Source: Flexilinea sp. (lineage in GTDB: Bacteria; Chloroflexota; Anaerolineae; Anaerolineales; Anaerolineaceae). From it: a stretch of 64,000 nt of DNA. Positions 56,070-62,623 of the stretch are shown in pieces; the stretch's first letter is position 1; each line of letters begins with the position of its first letter. The notes beneath the pieces were generated by a model, which had not been told where the DNA came from, made no database searches, and saw nothing but the letters and a program-made list of their open reading frames with translations. The stretch spans positions 23,673-87,672 of the forward strand of contig JAFRIR010000113.1 in assembly GCA_017432685.1 (NCBI GenBank), given 5' to 3'. Made by a program: the position numbers and the translations under genes.

Positions 56070-56078
56070 ATTATATCA
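56070..56078 (-). promoter_or_regulatory. Extended -10 promoter abutting the ABC exporter gene
   Basis: TGATATAAT on the minus strand with 8 nt to the GTG at 56061. The expected transcription start is within 0-2 nt of the start codon. Confidence 0.5.
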
Positions 56079-56182
56079 TCGAAGCATTTCGAAAAAGATA
56101 ATCGCTTAAACAAACATGAAATAAATCAAAATTCCGGTTTTTTTATATCGAATTACCGGAATTTTTGATTTTAGCAGAGGAA

Positions 56183-56219
56183 TCCAATTTCTAATTCCTC
56201 ATTTATAATTCCTAATTCA
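56183..56219. repeat. Short-unit array (CTAATTCCT type)
   Basis: CAATTTCTAATTCCTCATTT, then ATAATTCCTAATTCAA, resembling the array at 63975-64000. It overlaps the 3' end of the UPF0173 gene by a few codons. Confidence 0.6.
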
Positions 56220-56796
56220 ATTCTATCGTTTCCCCGTAACTCATGCGGAGCAGGTTTTCCGGTGTGAACTTCATCGGGTCGGCATCGAAGAAGTGCATCG
56301 GCGTGTTATGCTTCGCACCGATCAGGTTCGCACACTCCGTGGCTTCTTCCGGGCCCATGTTATAAACACCGTCGATCGGGAAAAAGGCGTAATCAATGGT
56401 CCTCTCCTTCAGCGCTTCCATTTCAGGGATCTTCGAGGTATCGCCCGGGTGGTAGACCGTCAGACCGTCAAAGGTCAGCAGATAGCCGACAGTGTTGTCG
56501 GGATGGTGGTTCTGGTTGCCACCGGCAGTGACCGCTTCGATCTTCACGCCCTTGATGTCGAAACTGTTATGGGTCAGGTCGGGGTTCAAAGCATCAGCCA
56601 CACGCTTGACAACACAATCCGCTTTCTGTGTTACCTTCTCGATCACGTTATGGTCAAAATGTTCGTGGGTGGACAGAATGATGTCAGCGCCTTCACTGTA
56701 ATCACCGTCATAATACGGGTCAATATAAATCACCACACCTTCCGCGGTCTTTATCTTCATGGACGCGTGTCCGATCAATGTCAATGTCGGTTTCAT
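56212..56796 (-). CDS. UPF0173 metal-dependent hydrolase (metallo-beta-lactamase fold)
   Basis: A 194-aa protein. Start 56796 has the family opening LTLIGHASMKI and an AGAGGAAACT ribosome-binding region; the longer frame (56916) adds a hydrophobic stretch but crosses the promoter. The metal motif STHEHFDHNVIE is the HxHxDH site, with further ligands in YHPGDTS and the final HFFDADP region. Enzymes of this group are cytosolic hydrolases with unknown substrates. It is divergent from the HAD phosphatase gene. Confidence 0.88.
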   Translation of the reverse strand: MKPTLTLIGHASMKIKTAEGVVIYIDPYYDGDYSEGADIILSTHEHFDHNVIEKVTQKADCVVKRVADALNPDLTHNSFDIKGVKIEAVTAGGNQNHHPDNTVGYLLTFDGLTVYHPGDTSKIPEMEALKERTIDYAFFPIDGVYNMGPEEATECANLIGAKHNTPMHFFDADPMKFTPENLLRMSYGETIELN

Positions 56797-56824
56797 AGTT
56801 TCCTCTTTTTCACTTTTTCCTTCT

Positions 56825-56853
56825 ATTATAGTAGGAAATTGAACAAAACACAA
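56825..56853 (-). promoter_or_regulatory. Promoter of the UPF0173 gene
   Basis: TTGTGT (56848-56853) and TATAAT (56825-56830) on the minus strand, with a 17-bp spacer. Transcription would start near 56818, 22 nt before the ATG at 56796; this argues for the shorter start. Confidence 0.5.
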
Positions 56854-56974
56854 CAGGAAAAACATTCCCAGAATCGATTGAAATTTCAGTTTCACAGGTT
56901 TCTCTCTTTTCTTCAATTATAGTTTACAATGTTCATTGCAGGAAAATGTTTTCCGCAAATTTTCAGGAGAAACC

Positions 56975-57778
56975 ATGATCGACCCGAAACAAATCAAAGC
57001 GCTCTTTTTCGACATTGACGGCACGCTGGTCAGTTACCAGACTCATCGTATTCACCCGCAGGACCTCGAAACACTTGCATCACTGCATGAGCGGGGAATA
57101 AAACTCTTCATCGCCTCCGGAAGGGATTTCGGCGTTCCGCGGGAAGCGGCAGCGATCGATGAAGTCCGTCCTTTCATGGATGGCCTTATCGGCGCCAACG
57201 GACAGCGCTGCGAACTGATGGACGGTACCGTTATCAGCAGCTACCCCATCGATGACGAAGATCTGCAGCGGGTCCGGGAATGCTGCGAGGAAAACCATTT
57301 TGCACTGCTTTATTACCTCGGGGCACAGTCTTATGTGACGGAAATGACCGACAAGGTCAAAGAATTTGCAGCCTTAGTCGGTCTTCCGGTTCCACTGCTC
57401 AGGCCGCTCGCACCTGAAGAACCTACACCGCGCAAGATCTGTATTTATATTTCAGCAGCCGATGAGATCCGGGCGCTGCGACCGCTGCTGAAGCATACAC
57501 TCACCGCCAACAGCCGTGATCTCATTACAGACCTGATCCCGGAAGGGATCGGGAAAGACAGCGGCATCCGCGACGTCTGCGCCTGGTTCGGGATCGATCC
57601 GCTCCATACGATGGCATTCGGGGACGGGGAAAACGACATGAGCATGCTCAAAGCCGCCGGAATCGGTGTTGCCATGGGCCCTTCTCCGGAAGCTGTTAAA
57701 GCTTCGGCAGACTATATCACCGGATCAGCGGAGGAAGCCGGCATAACCCAGGCGCTGAAGCATTTCGGGCTGTTATAA
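56975..57778 (+). CDS. HAD superfamily hydrolase, Cof type
   Basis: A 267-aa protein. ATG 56975 has AGGAGA at 56965-56970. Motif I is FFDIDGTLV, motif II FIASGRD, and motifs III/IV FGDGENDMSML, with a C2-type cap between (about 85-190). Cof-type phosphatases act on sugar phosphates, flavin or pyridoxal phosphates; the exact substrate cannot be set. The gene is monocistronic. TACAAT at 56925 may be its -10 box. Confidence 0.92.
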   Translation: MIDPKQIKALFFDIDGTLVSYQTHRIHPQDLETLASLHERGIKLFIASGRDFGVPREAAAIDEVRPFMDGLIGANGQRCELMDGTVISSYPIDDEDLQRVRECCEENHFALLYYLGAQSYVTEMTDKVKEFAALVGLPVPLLRPLAPEEPTPRKICIYISAADEIRALRPLLKHTLTANSRDLITDLIPEGIGKDSGIRDVCAWFGIDPLHTMAFGDGENDMSMLKAAGIGVAMGPSPEAVKASADYITGSAEEAGITQALKHFGLL

Positions 57779-57892
57779 TTTGTATCGTTTCTTACTTAAC
57801 GCGGCACAGCCAAAATCATCCGATTTCGGCTGAAATTGGTTATAAAAACACTTTACAGAGCAGGCAGGTCCGCCCTCATACCGGCAGGGTCT

Positions 57893-58999
57893 TCATCCAT
57901 CATCCGGCGGATCTTCAATGAAATCCATCCACTTGTACTGCAGCCGGTTATCATCCATCTGTGAAATCAGATCTACAGCCTCACGGTCACCCCGGTTTTC
58001 GGCATCTTCGATCAGTATTTTGCGAGCCTCATCAGCAGTGATAAAATCAGCTGCTCTGCCCCGCTCCGGGTTGGGGAAGCAGGTGCTCAAACCGGATAAA
58101 GAACTGTGCATCATCTGATGTATGTTCAATTTTGACTGAGAAGAAAGATCGGAAGAAGAGCCCGTTTCAAAATTCCGGCTCATTCCGGAATAATCGTTCA
58201 GCAGCCAGGATGCAGAATCGCCCTCTTTTCCCCAGATTTGAAACAGTTCATCATAAAACTTCTCCTGCCGGCGTTCTCGTTTTTCCGCTTCGGACTGCTG
58301 CCGCAGCAGTGCGCGCACCAGAGAGCCGTTGATCGGCATCGCTGCCGGGTTGACAGGCAATCCGGCAACACTGCCTGCGGCAGCCGTCTCTTTTTTCTGA
58401 CGGGATCCACTGCAGGTCTCTTCTCGCCTCAGCATTTTTTCCACATTCTCTTTTCCGTCCAGAATGTTCTGAATTTTTACGTCGGTTGATTTCAGCCGGT
58501 TGCCCAGCTCCACCCAGCGGAATTCCCAGTTCAGGTAAGACATACCGAGGAAATTGCTCTGGCGGTAGATCGAACGGAAAGCAGCGTGGCACTTGCGCAG
58601 ATGATAAGAGACCATGCCGATCAATCCGTCGATCTCCATCCCGGAAAGCTCGGGAAAAATCAGACCTTTTTGTTCCAGGACAGCTTTCGTTATGCAAAGA
58701 CTGCCCACCTGTTTGATGTTTTTTTCCAGGTGCCGGCAAAGCTTCAAATAATCTTCGGTAAAGCGGTTGGCAGCACAGGCATGCTGGTAGATCAGCTGCG
58801 TATCCTCCCAGAGCATTTTGGATGATTCACGAAATTCAAAAGGAGAAGCGCTGAATTCATCACAACTTTCCGGTTCAAACGCTGATGAGTTGAACTCAAA
58901 GGGAATATCATTCACATCGGAGACATCAAAACCGCCGTACACGAAGGGATCCTGAGTCATCACATCAGATTGTGGTCCGTAATTCAGTGTATCAGCCAT
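57893..58999 (-). CDS. Hypothetical protein, 368 aa, strongly promoted
   Basis: A soluble 368-aa protein I do not recognise. The N-terminal ~60 residues are acidic and probably disordered (PFEFNSSAFEPE, PFEFRESSK). The middle (about 62-200) is helical with an amphipathic pattern and conserved-looking WEFRWVELGNRLKS; the C-terminus is Ser-rich and then charged (RKILIEDAENRGDREAVDLI). AAAGGAG precedes the ATG and a consensus promoter (TTGACA-17-TATTAT) is upstream, so it is probably well expressed. A separate small-RNA gene lies between it and prfA. Confidence 0.6.
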   Translation of the reverse strand: MADTLNYGPQSDVMTQDPFVYGGFDVSDVNDIPFEFNSSAFEPESCDEFSASPFEFRESSKMLWEDTQLIYQHACAANRFTEDYLKLCRHLEKNIKQVGSLCITKAVLEQKGLIFPELSGMEIDGLIGMVSYHLRKCHAAFRSIYRQSNFLGMSYLNWEFRWVELGNRLKSTDVKIQNILDGKENVEKMLRREETCSGSRQKKETAAAGSVAGLPVNPAAMPINGSLVRALLRQQSEAEKRERRQEKFYDELFQIWGKEGDSASWLLNDYSGMSRNFETGSSSDLSSQSKLNIHQMMHSSLSGLSTCFPNPERGRAADFITADEARKILIEDAENRGDREAVDLISQMDDNRLQYKWMDFIEDPPDDG

Positions 59000-59041
59000 G
59001 CTTTTTTGTCTCCTTTCTAAATTTACACTTCAATAATTTCT

Positions 59042-59070
59042 ATAATAACGCATATACTAATATTTGTCAA
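59042..59070 (-). promoter_or_regulatory. Consensus promoter of the 368-aa hypothetical gene
   Basis: TTGACA (59065-59070) and TATTAT (59042-59047) on the minus strand with a 17-bp spacer. Start of transcription about 59035; leader about 36 nt including AAAGGAG. Confidence 0.75.
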
Positions 59071-59103
59071 GTAAATAATTTCTAATATTAATAAAAGATT
59101 TAC

Positions 59104-59137
59104 AAAAAAAAAGAACACCGGAAAAAATACCGGTGTT
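59104..59137 (-). terminator. Terminator of the small-RNA gene
   Basis: Stem AACACCGG (59114-59121) pairs perfectly with CCGGTGTT (59130-59137) around an A/T-rich loop; on the minus strand it is followed by C and then nine T. Confidence 0.85.
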
Positions 59138-59218
59138 GCTTTTATTTCATCCCGTAGCCGGTGCGCAGAAATCCGGATCTCTTTCGTGGCGTGGGGTGCG
59201 ACTTCCCACCTCAGGATT
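59104..59218 (-). ncRNA. Candidate small RNA (~115 nt), unassigned family
   Basis: A self-contained transcription unit. The promoter TTGACA-18-TAAAAT points to an A at 59218. The RNA 5' end (AUCCUG) pairs with CGGGAU about 65 nt later, closing a multi-branch fold. Inside are a hairpin GUGGG...CCCAC and the hairpin AGAGAU-CCGG-AUUUCU, plus GCC...GGC pairing. It ends with a terminator (8-bp stem and a nine-T run), before the promoter of the next gene, so it is not simply the leader of that gene. It does not match 4.5S/SRP, tmRNA, 6S or the common riboswitch classes I can recall. No open reading frame of note is present. Confidence 0.65.
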
Positions 59219-59224
59219 AAATAT

Positions 59225-59254
59225 ATTTTAACATATAAATATATTAATTGTCAA
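59225..59254 (-). promoter_or_regulatory. Promoter of the small-RNA gene
   Basis: TTGACA (59249-59254) and TAAAAT (59225-59230) on the minus strand with an 18-bp AT-rich spacer; the expected start is at 59218. Confidence 0.7.
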
Positions 59255-59400
59255 GATGTAACTAATAAATGACATCGTTTTTGCCGGGATCGTTGCCATA
59301 CATTATTTATTTTATCACATGTGCGATTTTTTACCTGAATCGCTACGGTAATTTTTCCACTAAGTTTACCGGCTTGAAGCAACTTATCAAGCTGACCCTG

Positions 59401-59409
59401 TGATATAAT
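59401..59409 (+). promoter_or_regulatory. Extended -10 promoter of prfA
   Basis: TGATATAAT, 39 nt before the ATG at 59449; transcription should start near 59416. No -35 at the usual distance. Confidence 0.5.
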
Positions 59410-59448
59410 CTTTAGGAATATGAATTTTTTAAAACGACAGGATGAAGT

Positions 59449-60510
59449 ATGCTCGACAAAATTAACGCAATTGAAGCACGATATAATGAGATCAACCAGC
59501 TGATCGAACAGAGTGTTGACGATTACGCCAAAACCAATGAACTGATGAAGGAACGGTCCGACATCGAAGAAGTCGTCGAAAAAGGCCGGGAATATAAATC
59601 CGCACTGCAGCAGCTTGAGGATGCCAAAGAGCTGGCCGGAGGGCAGGACCATGAAATGGCGGAACTTGCCCAGATGGAGATCGAAGAGCTCAAACCGCGC
59701 ATCGAAGAACTGGAAAAAGAGATCCGCTCCCTGCTGATTCCGAAGGATCCCCGGGACTCCAAAAACGTCATCGTTGAGATCCGTGCCGGCACCGGCGGCG
59801 ATGAAGCGGCGCTGTTCGCAGCTGACCTTTTCCGCATGTACACCCATTATGCGGAAGCCCGCCGCTGGCACATCGAGATCCTTTCCGCCAACGAGATCGG
59901 TGTCGGCGGATACAAGGAAATCTCCTTCATGGTCAAGGGGAAAGGCGCCTACTCCCGGCTGAAGTTCGAATCCGGAACGCACCGGGTCCAGCGTGTTCCG
60001 GTCACCGAGTCCCAGGGACGCATTCACACCTCCGCGGTCACGGTAGCCGTTCTGGCGGAAGTGGAAGACTTCGACATCCAGATCCCGGAAACCGACATCC
60101 GCATCGAGGTTTATAAATCCGCAGGCGCCGGCGGTCAGAACGTCCAAAAGAACTCCACCGCCGTCCGGCTGATCCATCTGCCCACCGGCATGGTCATCAC
60201 CTGCCAGGATGAACGATCCCAGCTCCAGAACAAAACCCGTGCCATGTCCATTCTGCGGGCCCGCCTTTATGACATGGAACAGCAGAAACGGCAGGAAGAG
60301 CTGGACGCCACCCGCCGCTCCATGATCGGCACCGGGGACCGCTCGGAAAAGATCCGCACCTATAACTACCCGCAATCCCGGGTCACCGACCACCGCATCA
60401 ACGTCTCCTCCTTCAACCTGGCGGGCGTGATGAACGGCGACCTGGACCTGTTCATTGATGAACTCACCCTGCGGGATGAAGCCGAACGCCTGGCAGCGTC
60501 GGAGAAATAA
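59449..60510 (+). CDS. prfA: Peptide chain release factor 1
   Basis: A 353-aa class I release factor. Helical domain 1 (~1-105) is followed by the core with EIRAGTGGDEAALFAADLFR, the stop-codon recognition region (HRVQRVPVTESQGRIHTSAV), and the peptidyl-hydrolase loop GAGGQNVQK (GGQ). Length and the RVPVTES region identify RF1 rather than RF2. It has a usable Shine-Dalgarno (AGGATGA). prmC, which methylates its GGQ glutamine, follows 316 bp later on the same strand. Confidence 0.96.
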   Translation: MLDKINAIEARYNEINQLIEQSVDDYAKTNELMKERSDIEEVVEKGREYKSALQQLEDAKELAGGQDHEMAELAQMEIEELKPRIEELEKEIRSLLIPKDPRDSKNVIVEIRAGTGGDEAALFAADLFRMYTHYAEARRWHIEILSANEIGVGGYKEISFMVKGKGAYSRLKFESGTHRVQRVPVTESQGRIHTSAVTVAVLAEVEDFDIQIPETDIRIEVYKSAGAGGQNVQKNSTAVRLIHLPTGMVITCQDERSQLQNKTRAMSILRARLYDMEQQKRQEELDATRRSMIGTGDRSEKIRTYNYPQSRVTDHRINVSSFNLAGVMNGDLDLFIDELTLRDEAERLAASEK

Positions 60511-60567
60511 GAAATAAGAAATAAGAACTCAGAAATGAGAAATGAGAAATGAGAAATGAGAAATGAG
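60503..60567 (+). repeat. 8-nt tandem array (GAAATRAG) after prfA
   Basis: At least seven units of GAAATAAG/GAAATGAG begin at the prfA stop codon and continue for ~60 bp. Closely similar arrays follow prmC and the final gene of the window. The remaining prfA-prmC gap (to 60826) holds only this array, a GAGCACAC-led segment and a MITE-like element. Confidence 0.85.
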
Positions 60568-60659
60568 CACACAGGGATGGTTATTGCGCTGACACGTAGC
60601 CGGCACGCAGGAACCGTCATCATGTGCACGTAGAGAGTTGCCGGTTATCGGTTGCCGGT

Positions 60660-60779
60660 GAGAAGGGGCCGGTTGCCTGGAGGCACCGCAAAGGAGTAAT
60701 CCGGTACAGTGTATTCAATTGGGAGAAACCTGTTTCTTACGGTATGCTAAGGGTGACGGATGGAACCGTCCCCGACGAC
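60660..60779. mobile_element. MITE-like element, copy 1 (about 120 bp)
   Basis: The left end GGGGCCGGTTGCCTGGAGGC and right end GGATGGAACCGTCCCCGACG are imperfect inverted repeats. The same ends occur at 61740-61860, while the centres differ. No coding capacity, so any movement would need an outside transposase. No clear target-site duplication is visible. Confidence 0.55.
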
Positions 60780-60826
60780 ACAAATGAAAAAGTAAGAACG
60801 AAGAATGAAGCTCACGGGGTTTTAAA

Positions 60827-61669
60827 TTGAATCTTTCTGATGTTTTGAAGCAGGTCTCTGCTGAACTGGCTCATATCACTGACGAGCCGGCGCTGGAAGC
60901 CCGGTTGATCATTCAAAAAGTGACAGGTCTATCAGGGCCTGTTCTTTTATCCCATCCGGAGCGTGAACTGAACACCGCGGAATTTTCTCAAATCACCGCA
61001 ATGACTGAACAGCGCAGAACCGGCTTTCCCCTGCCCTACCTTTTGGGCGAATGGGAATTTTACGGCCGAAGCTTTTTTGTGAACCCTTCCGTCCTGATTC
61101 CCCGCCCGGAAACCGAACAACTGGTCGAAGAAGCGCTTGGCTGGCTCAGAACACATCCTTCGGTCCGTACAGCCTACGACATCGGTACCGGCTCCGGCTG
61201 CATCGCGGTCACCCTGCTCAGTGAATGTCCGCAGCTGCGAGTAGCTGCCGTGGATCTGCACCGGAATGCCCTTTCCACCGGGTGTCGTAATGCAGAAAAA
61301 CATGGTGTGCGGGAACGATTCATTCCCCTTCAGGCGGATCTCTTTTCCGCCTTTTCATACGGTGCTGAACTGGTCTGCGCAAACCTTCCGTACATCCCTT
61401 CAAACACCTGCAAGGACATCGAACCGGCCCGGTTTGAACCGCTTTCCGCGCTGGACGGCGGGGAGGACGGATTCGAACTTTACCGCAGACTTTTCGCCCA
61501 ATTATCGGGTAAAATGAAAGAAGAAAGCCTGATCCTCTGTGAGATCGAATATCGCCAGCGGGAACTTGCACTGCAAACCGCGGCAAAATTTTTCCCGGAT
61601 GCCCGGGTCAGTGTGCTGAACGACCTCGCCGGTCAGGCAAGAATACTGAAAATCAGGAATGAAAAATGA
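60827..61669 (+). CDS. prmC: Release factor glutamine methyltransferase PrmC
   Basis: A 280-aa protein. The N-terminal helical domain (~1-75) binds the release factor; the SAM domain shows the HemK landmarks LLGEWEFYGRSFFVNPSVLI, PRPETEQLVEEAL and YDIGTGSGCIAVTLL. The catalytic NPPY is NLPY here (CANLPYIPS), keeping Asn and Tyr. The start codon is TTG at 60827, since no ATG fits, with no strong Shine-Dalgarno. The last codons lie in a short repeat array, so the C-terminus (KIRNEK) is repeat-derived. Confidence 0.93.
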   Translation: MNLSDVLKQVSAELAHITDEPALEARLIIQKVTGLSGPVLLSHPERELNTAEFSQITAMTEQRRTGFPLPYLLGEWEFYGRSFFVNPSVLIPRPETEQLVEEALGWLRTHPSVRTAYDIGTGSGCIAVTLLSECPQLRVAAVDLHRNALSTGCRNAEKHGVRERFIPLQADLFSAFSYGAELVCANLPYIPSNTCKDIEPARFEPLSALDGGEDGFELYRRLFAQLSGKMKEESLILCEIEYRQRELALQTAAKFFPDARVSVLNDLAGQARILKIRNEK

Positions 61670-61694
61670 GAAATGAGAAATTAGGAATGAGGTC
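61651..61694 (+). repeat. Short-unit array at the prmC end
   Basis: CAGGAATGAAAAATGAG, then AAATGAGAAATTAGGAATGA. The array encodes the last residues of PrmC and continues past its stop, like the one after prfA. Confidence 0.75.
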
Positions 61695-61739
61695 AGAATT
61701 TCAGGACTTTGGATGTAGGTTGTAGGACGTAGGGGATAG

Positions 61740-61860
61740 GTCGTCGGGGCCGGTTGCCTGGAGGCACTGCATAAGCAAACCCCTGCGAAAAGTAAACAAT
61801 TGGACGGTGCTTGTCCATCACAGCGCAATAAAGGTGCCGGATGGAACCGTCCCCGGCGAC
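61740..61860. mobile_element. MITE-like element, copy 2 (121 bp)
   Basis: Ends GTCGTCGGGGCCGGTTGCCT (left, from 61740) and CGGATGGAACCGTCCCCGGC (right) form imperfect inverted repeats of ~27 bp. Same ends as the copy in the prfA-prmC gap, with a divergent middle. It lies in the prmC-tsaC gap (61670-62002), which has no gene. Confidence 0.6.
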
Positions 61861-61910
61861 AGAAAATGAAGTACAGAATATAAATATTAACTGAGCACAC
61901 GGAGACTGCT

Positions 61911-61939
61911 CTGTTGGTGTCGCGTCGCCGACACAACAG
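61911..61939. repeat. Hairpin in the prmC-tsaC gap
   Basis: CTGTTGGTGTCG (61911-61922) pairs with CGACACAACAG (61929-61939) with one bulged base. No T-run follows. The surrounding GAGCACAC-led segment resembles one in the prfA-prmC gap (60564-60625). Confidence 0.5.
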
Positions 61940-62002
61940 GGCTGTATCCTGTGATGCGTTACAGATACAAAAGCAGAAAAGCATAATGAAGAATGTGAAG
62001 TT

Positions 62003-62623
62003 ATGAGCAAAATTTATACGATTACGAACGACACAGAAATCAAAACCTCACTGGAGGCGGCGGAGAAGGTCCTCCGTGCAGGCGGCATTGCCGCCATCCC
62101 CACCGACACTGTCTACGGATTTGCAGCACTCCTTCATGATGAGAACGCCATCGCGAAGCTTTACAAAATCAAGGAACGGGACCAGCGGAAATCCATCGCG
62201 GTACTGCTGGGTGATGCCGAACAGGCACATCTGGTGGCCCATGAATTCCCGGCAAAAGCTCAGCGGCTTGCAGCAAAATACTGGCCCGGCGCCCTGACCA
62301 TCATCATCCGCAAAAAAGCAGGGCTTCCTGCCGACCTTACCTCCAACGACCTGGTAGGGCTGCGTATCCCGGATCACGAGTTCACGCGGGAGCTGATCCG
62401 CCGAACCGGTCCGCTGGCCGTCACCTCCGCCAACATCTCCGGACAGCCTCCCGCGAAATCGATCGATGAATTCGTTGACGAGTTAGGCCCGCAGCTGGAC
62501 CTCATCATCGACGGCGGTCCGAGCAGCGGAGGCGTTCCCTCATCCGTCATCAACTGTGAATCGGAACCGGCGCTCATCCTGAGGGAGGGAGCCATTCCGG
62601 GGAAGGATCTGCTCGCATGCTGA
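62003..62623 (+). CDS. tsaC: L-threonylcarbamoyladenylate synthase (Sua5/YrdC/YwlC family)
   Basis: A 206-aa protein with the YrdC fold: AGGIAAIPTDTVYGFAALL, the KIKERDQRKSIAVLL segment (KxR...K..S motif binding ATP and bicarbonate/threonine), GLRIPDH, and VTSANISGQPPAKS. It makes threonylcarbamoyl-AMP for tRNA t6A at ANN-decoding tRNAs. The prfA-prmC-tsaC order is common. It lacks the C-terminal Sua5 domain. The last 7 bp overlap the lipoprotein gene. Confidence 0.94.
   Translation: MSKIYTITNDTEIKTSLEAAEKVLRAGGIAAIPTDTVYGFAALLHDENAIAKLYKIKERDQRKSIAVLLGDAEQAHLVAHEFPAKAQRLAAKYWPGALTIIIRKKAGLPADLTSNDLVGLRIPDHEFTRELIRRTGPLAVTSANISGQPPAKSIDEFVDELGPQLDLIIDGGPSSGGVPSSVINCESEPALILREGAIPGKDLLAC

Noticed and set aside
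55057..56109. 350-aa open frame on the plus strand
   Set aside because: Antisense to the ABC exporter, with no recognisable motif.
56797..56916. Signal-peptide-like extension of the UPF0173 protein
   Set aside because: The segment contains a -35/-10 pair and a good Shine-Dalgarno for the shorter start, which matches the usual family N-terminus.
59104..59218. SRP/4.5S RNA, tmRNA, cobalamin, FMN or SAM riboswitch for the small RNA
   Set aside because: None of the diagnostic conserved stretches of these families is present; the unit has its own terminator before the next gene's separate promoter.
59251..60393. 380-aa open frame on the minus strand
   Set aside because: It is antisense to prfA, whose GGQ and other motifs are unmistakable; the translation is Gly/Phe/Asp-rich noise.
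60503..60567. CRISPR or terminator reading of the GAAATGAG array
   Set aside because: Units are 8 nt, directly adjacent, with no spacers and no hairpin of their own.
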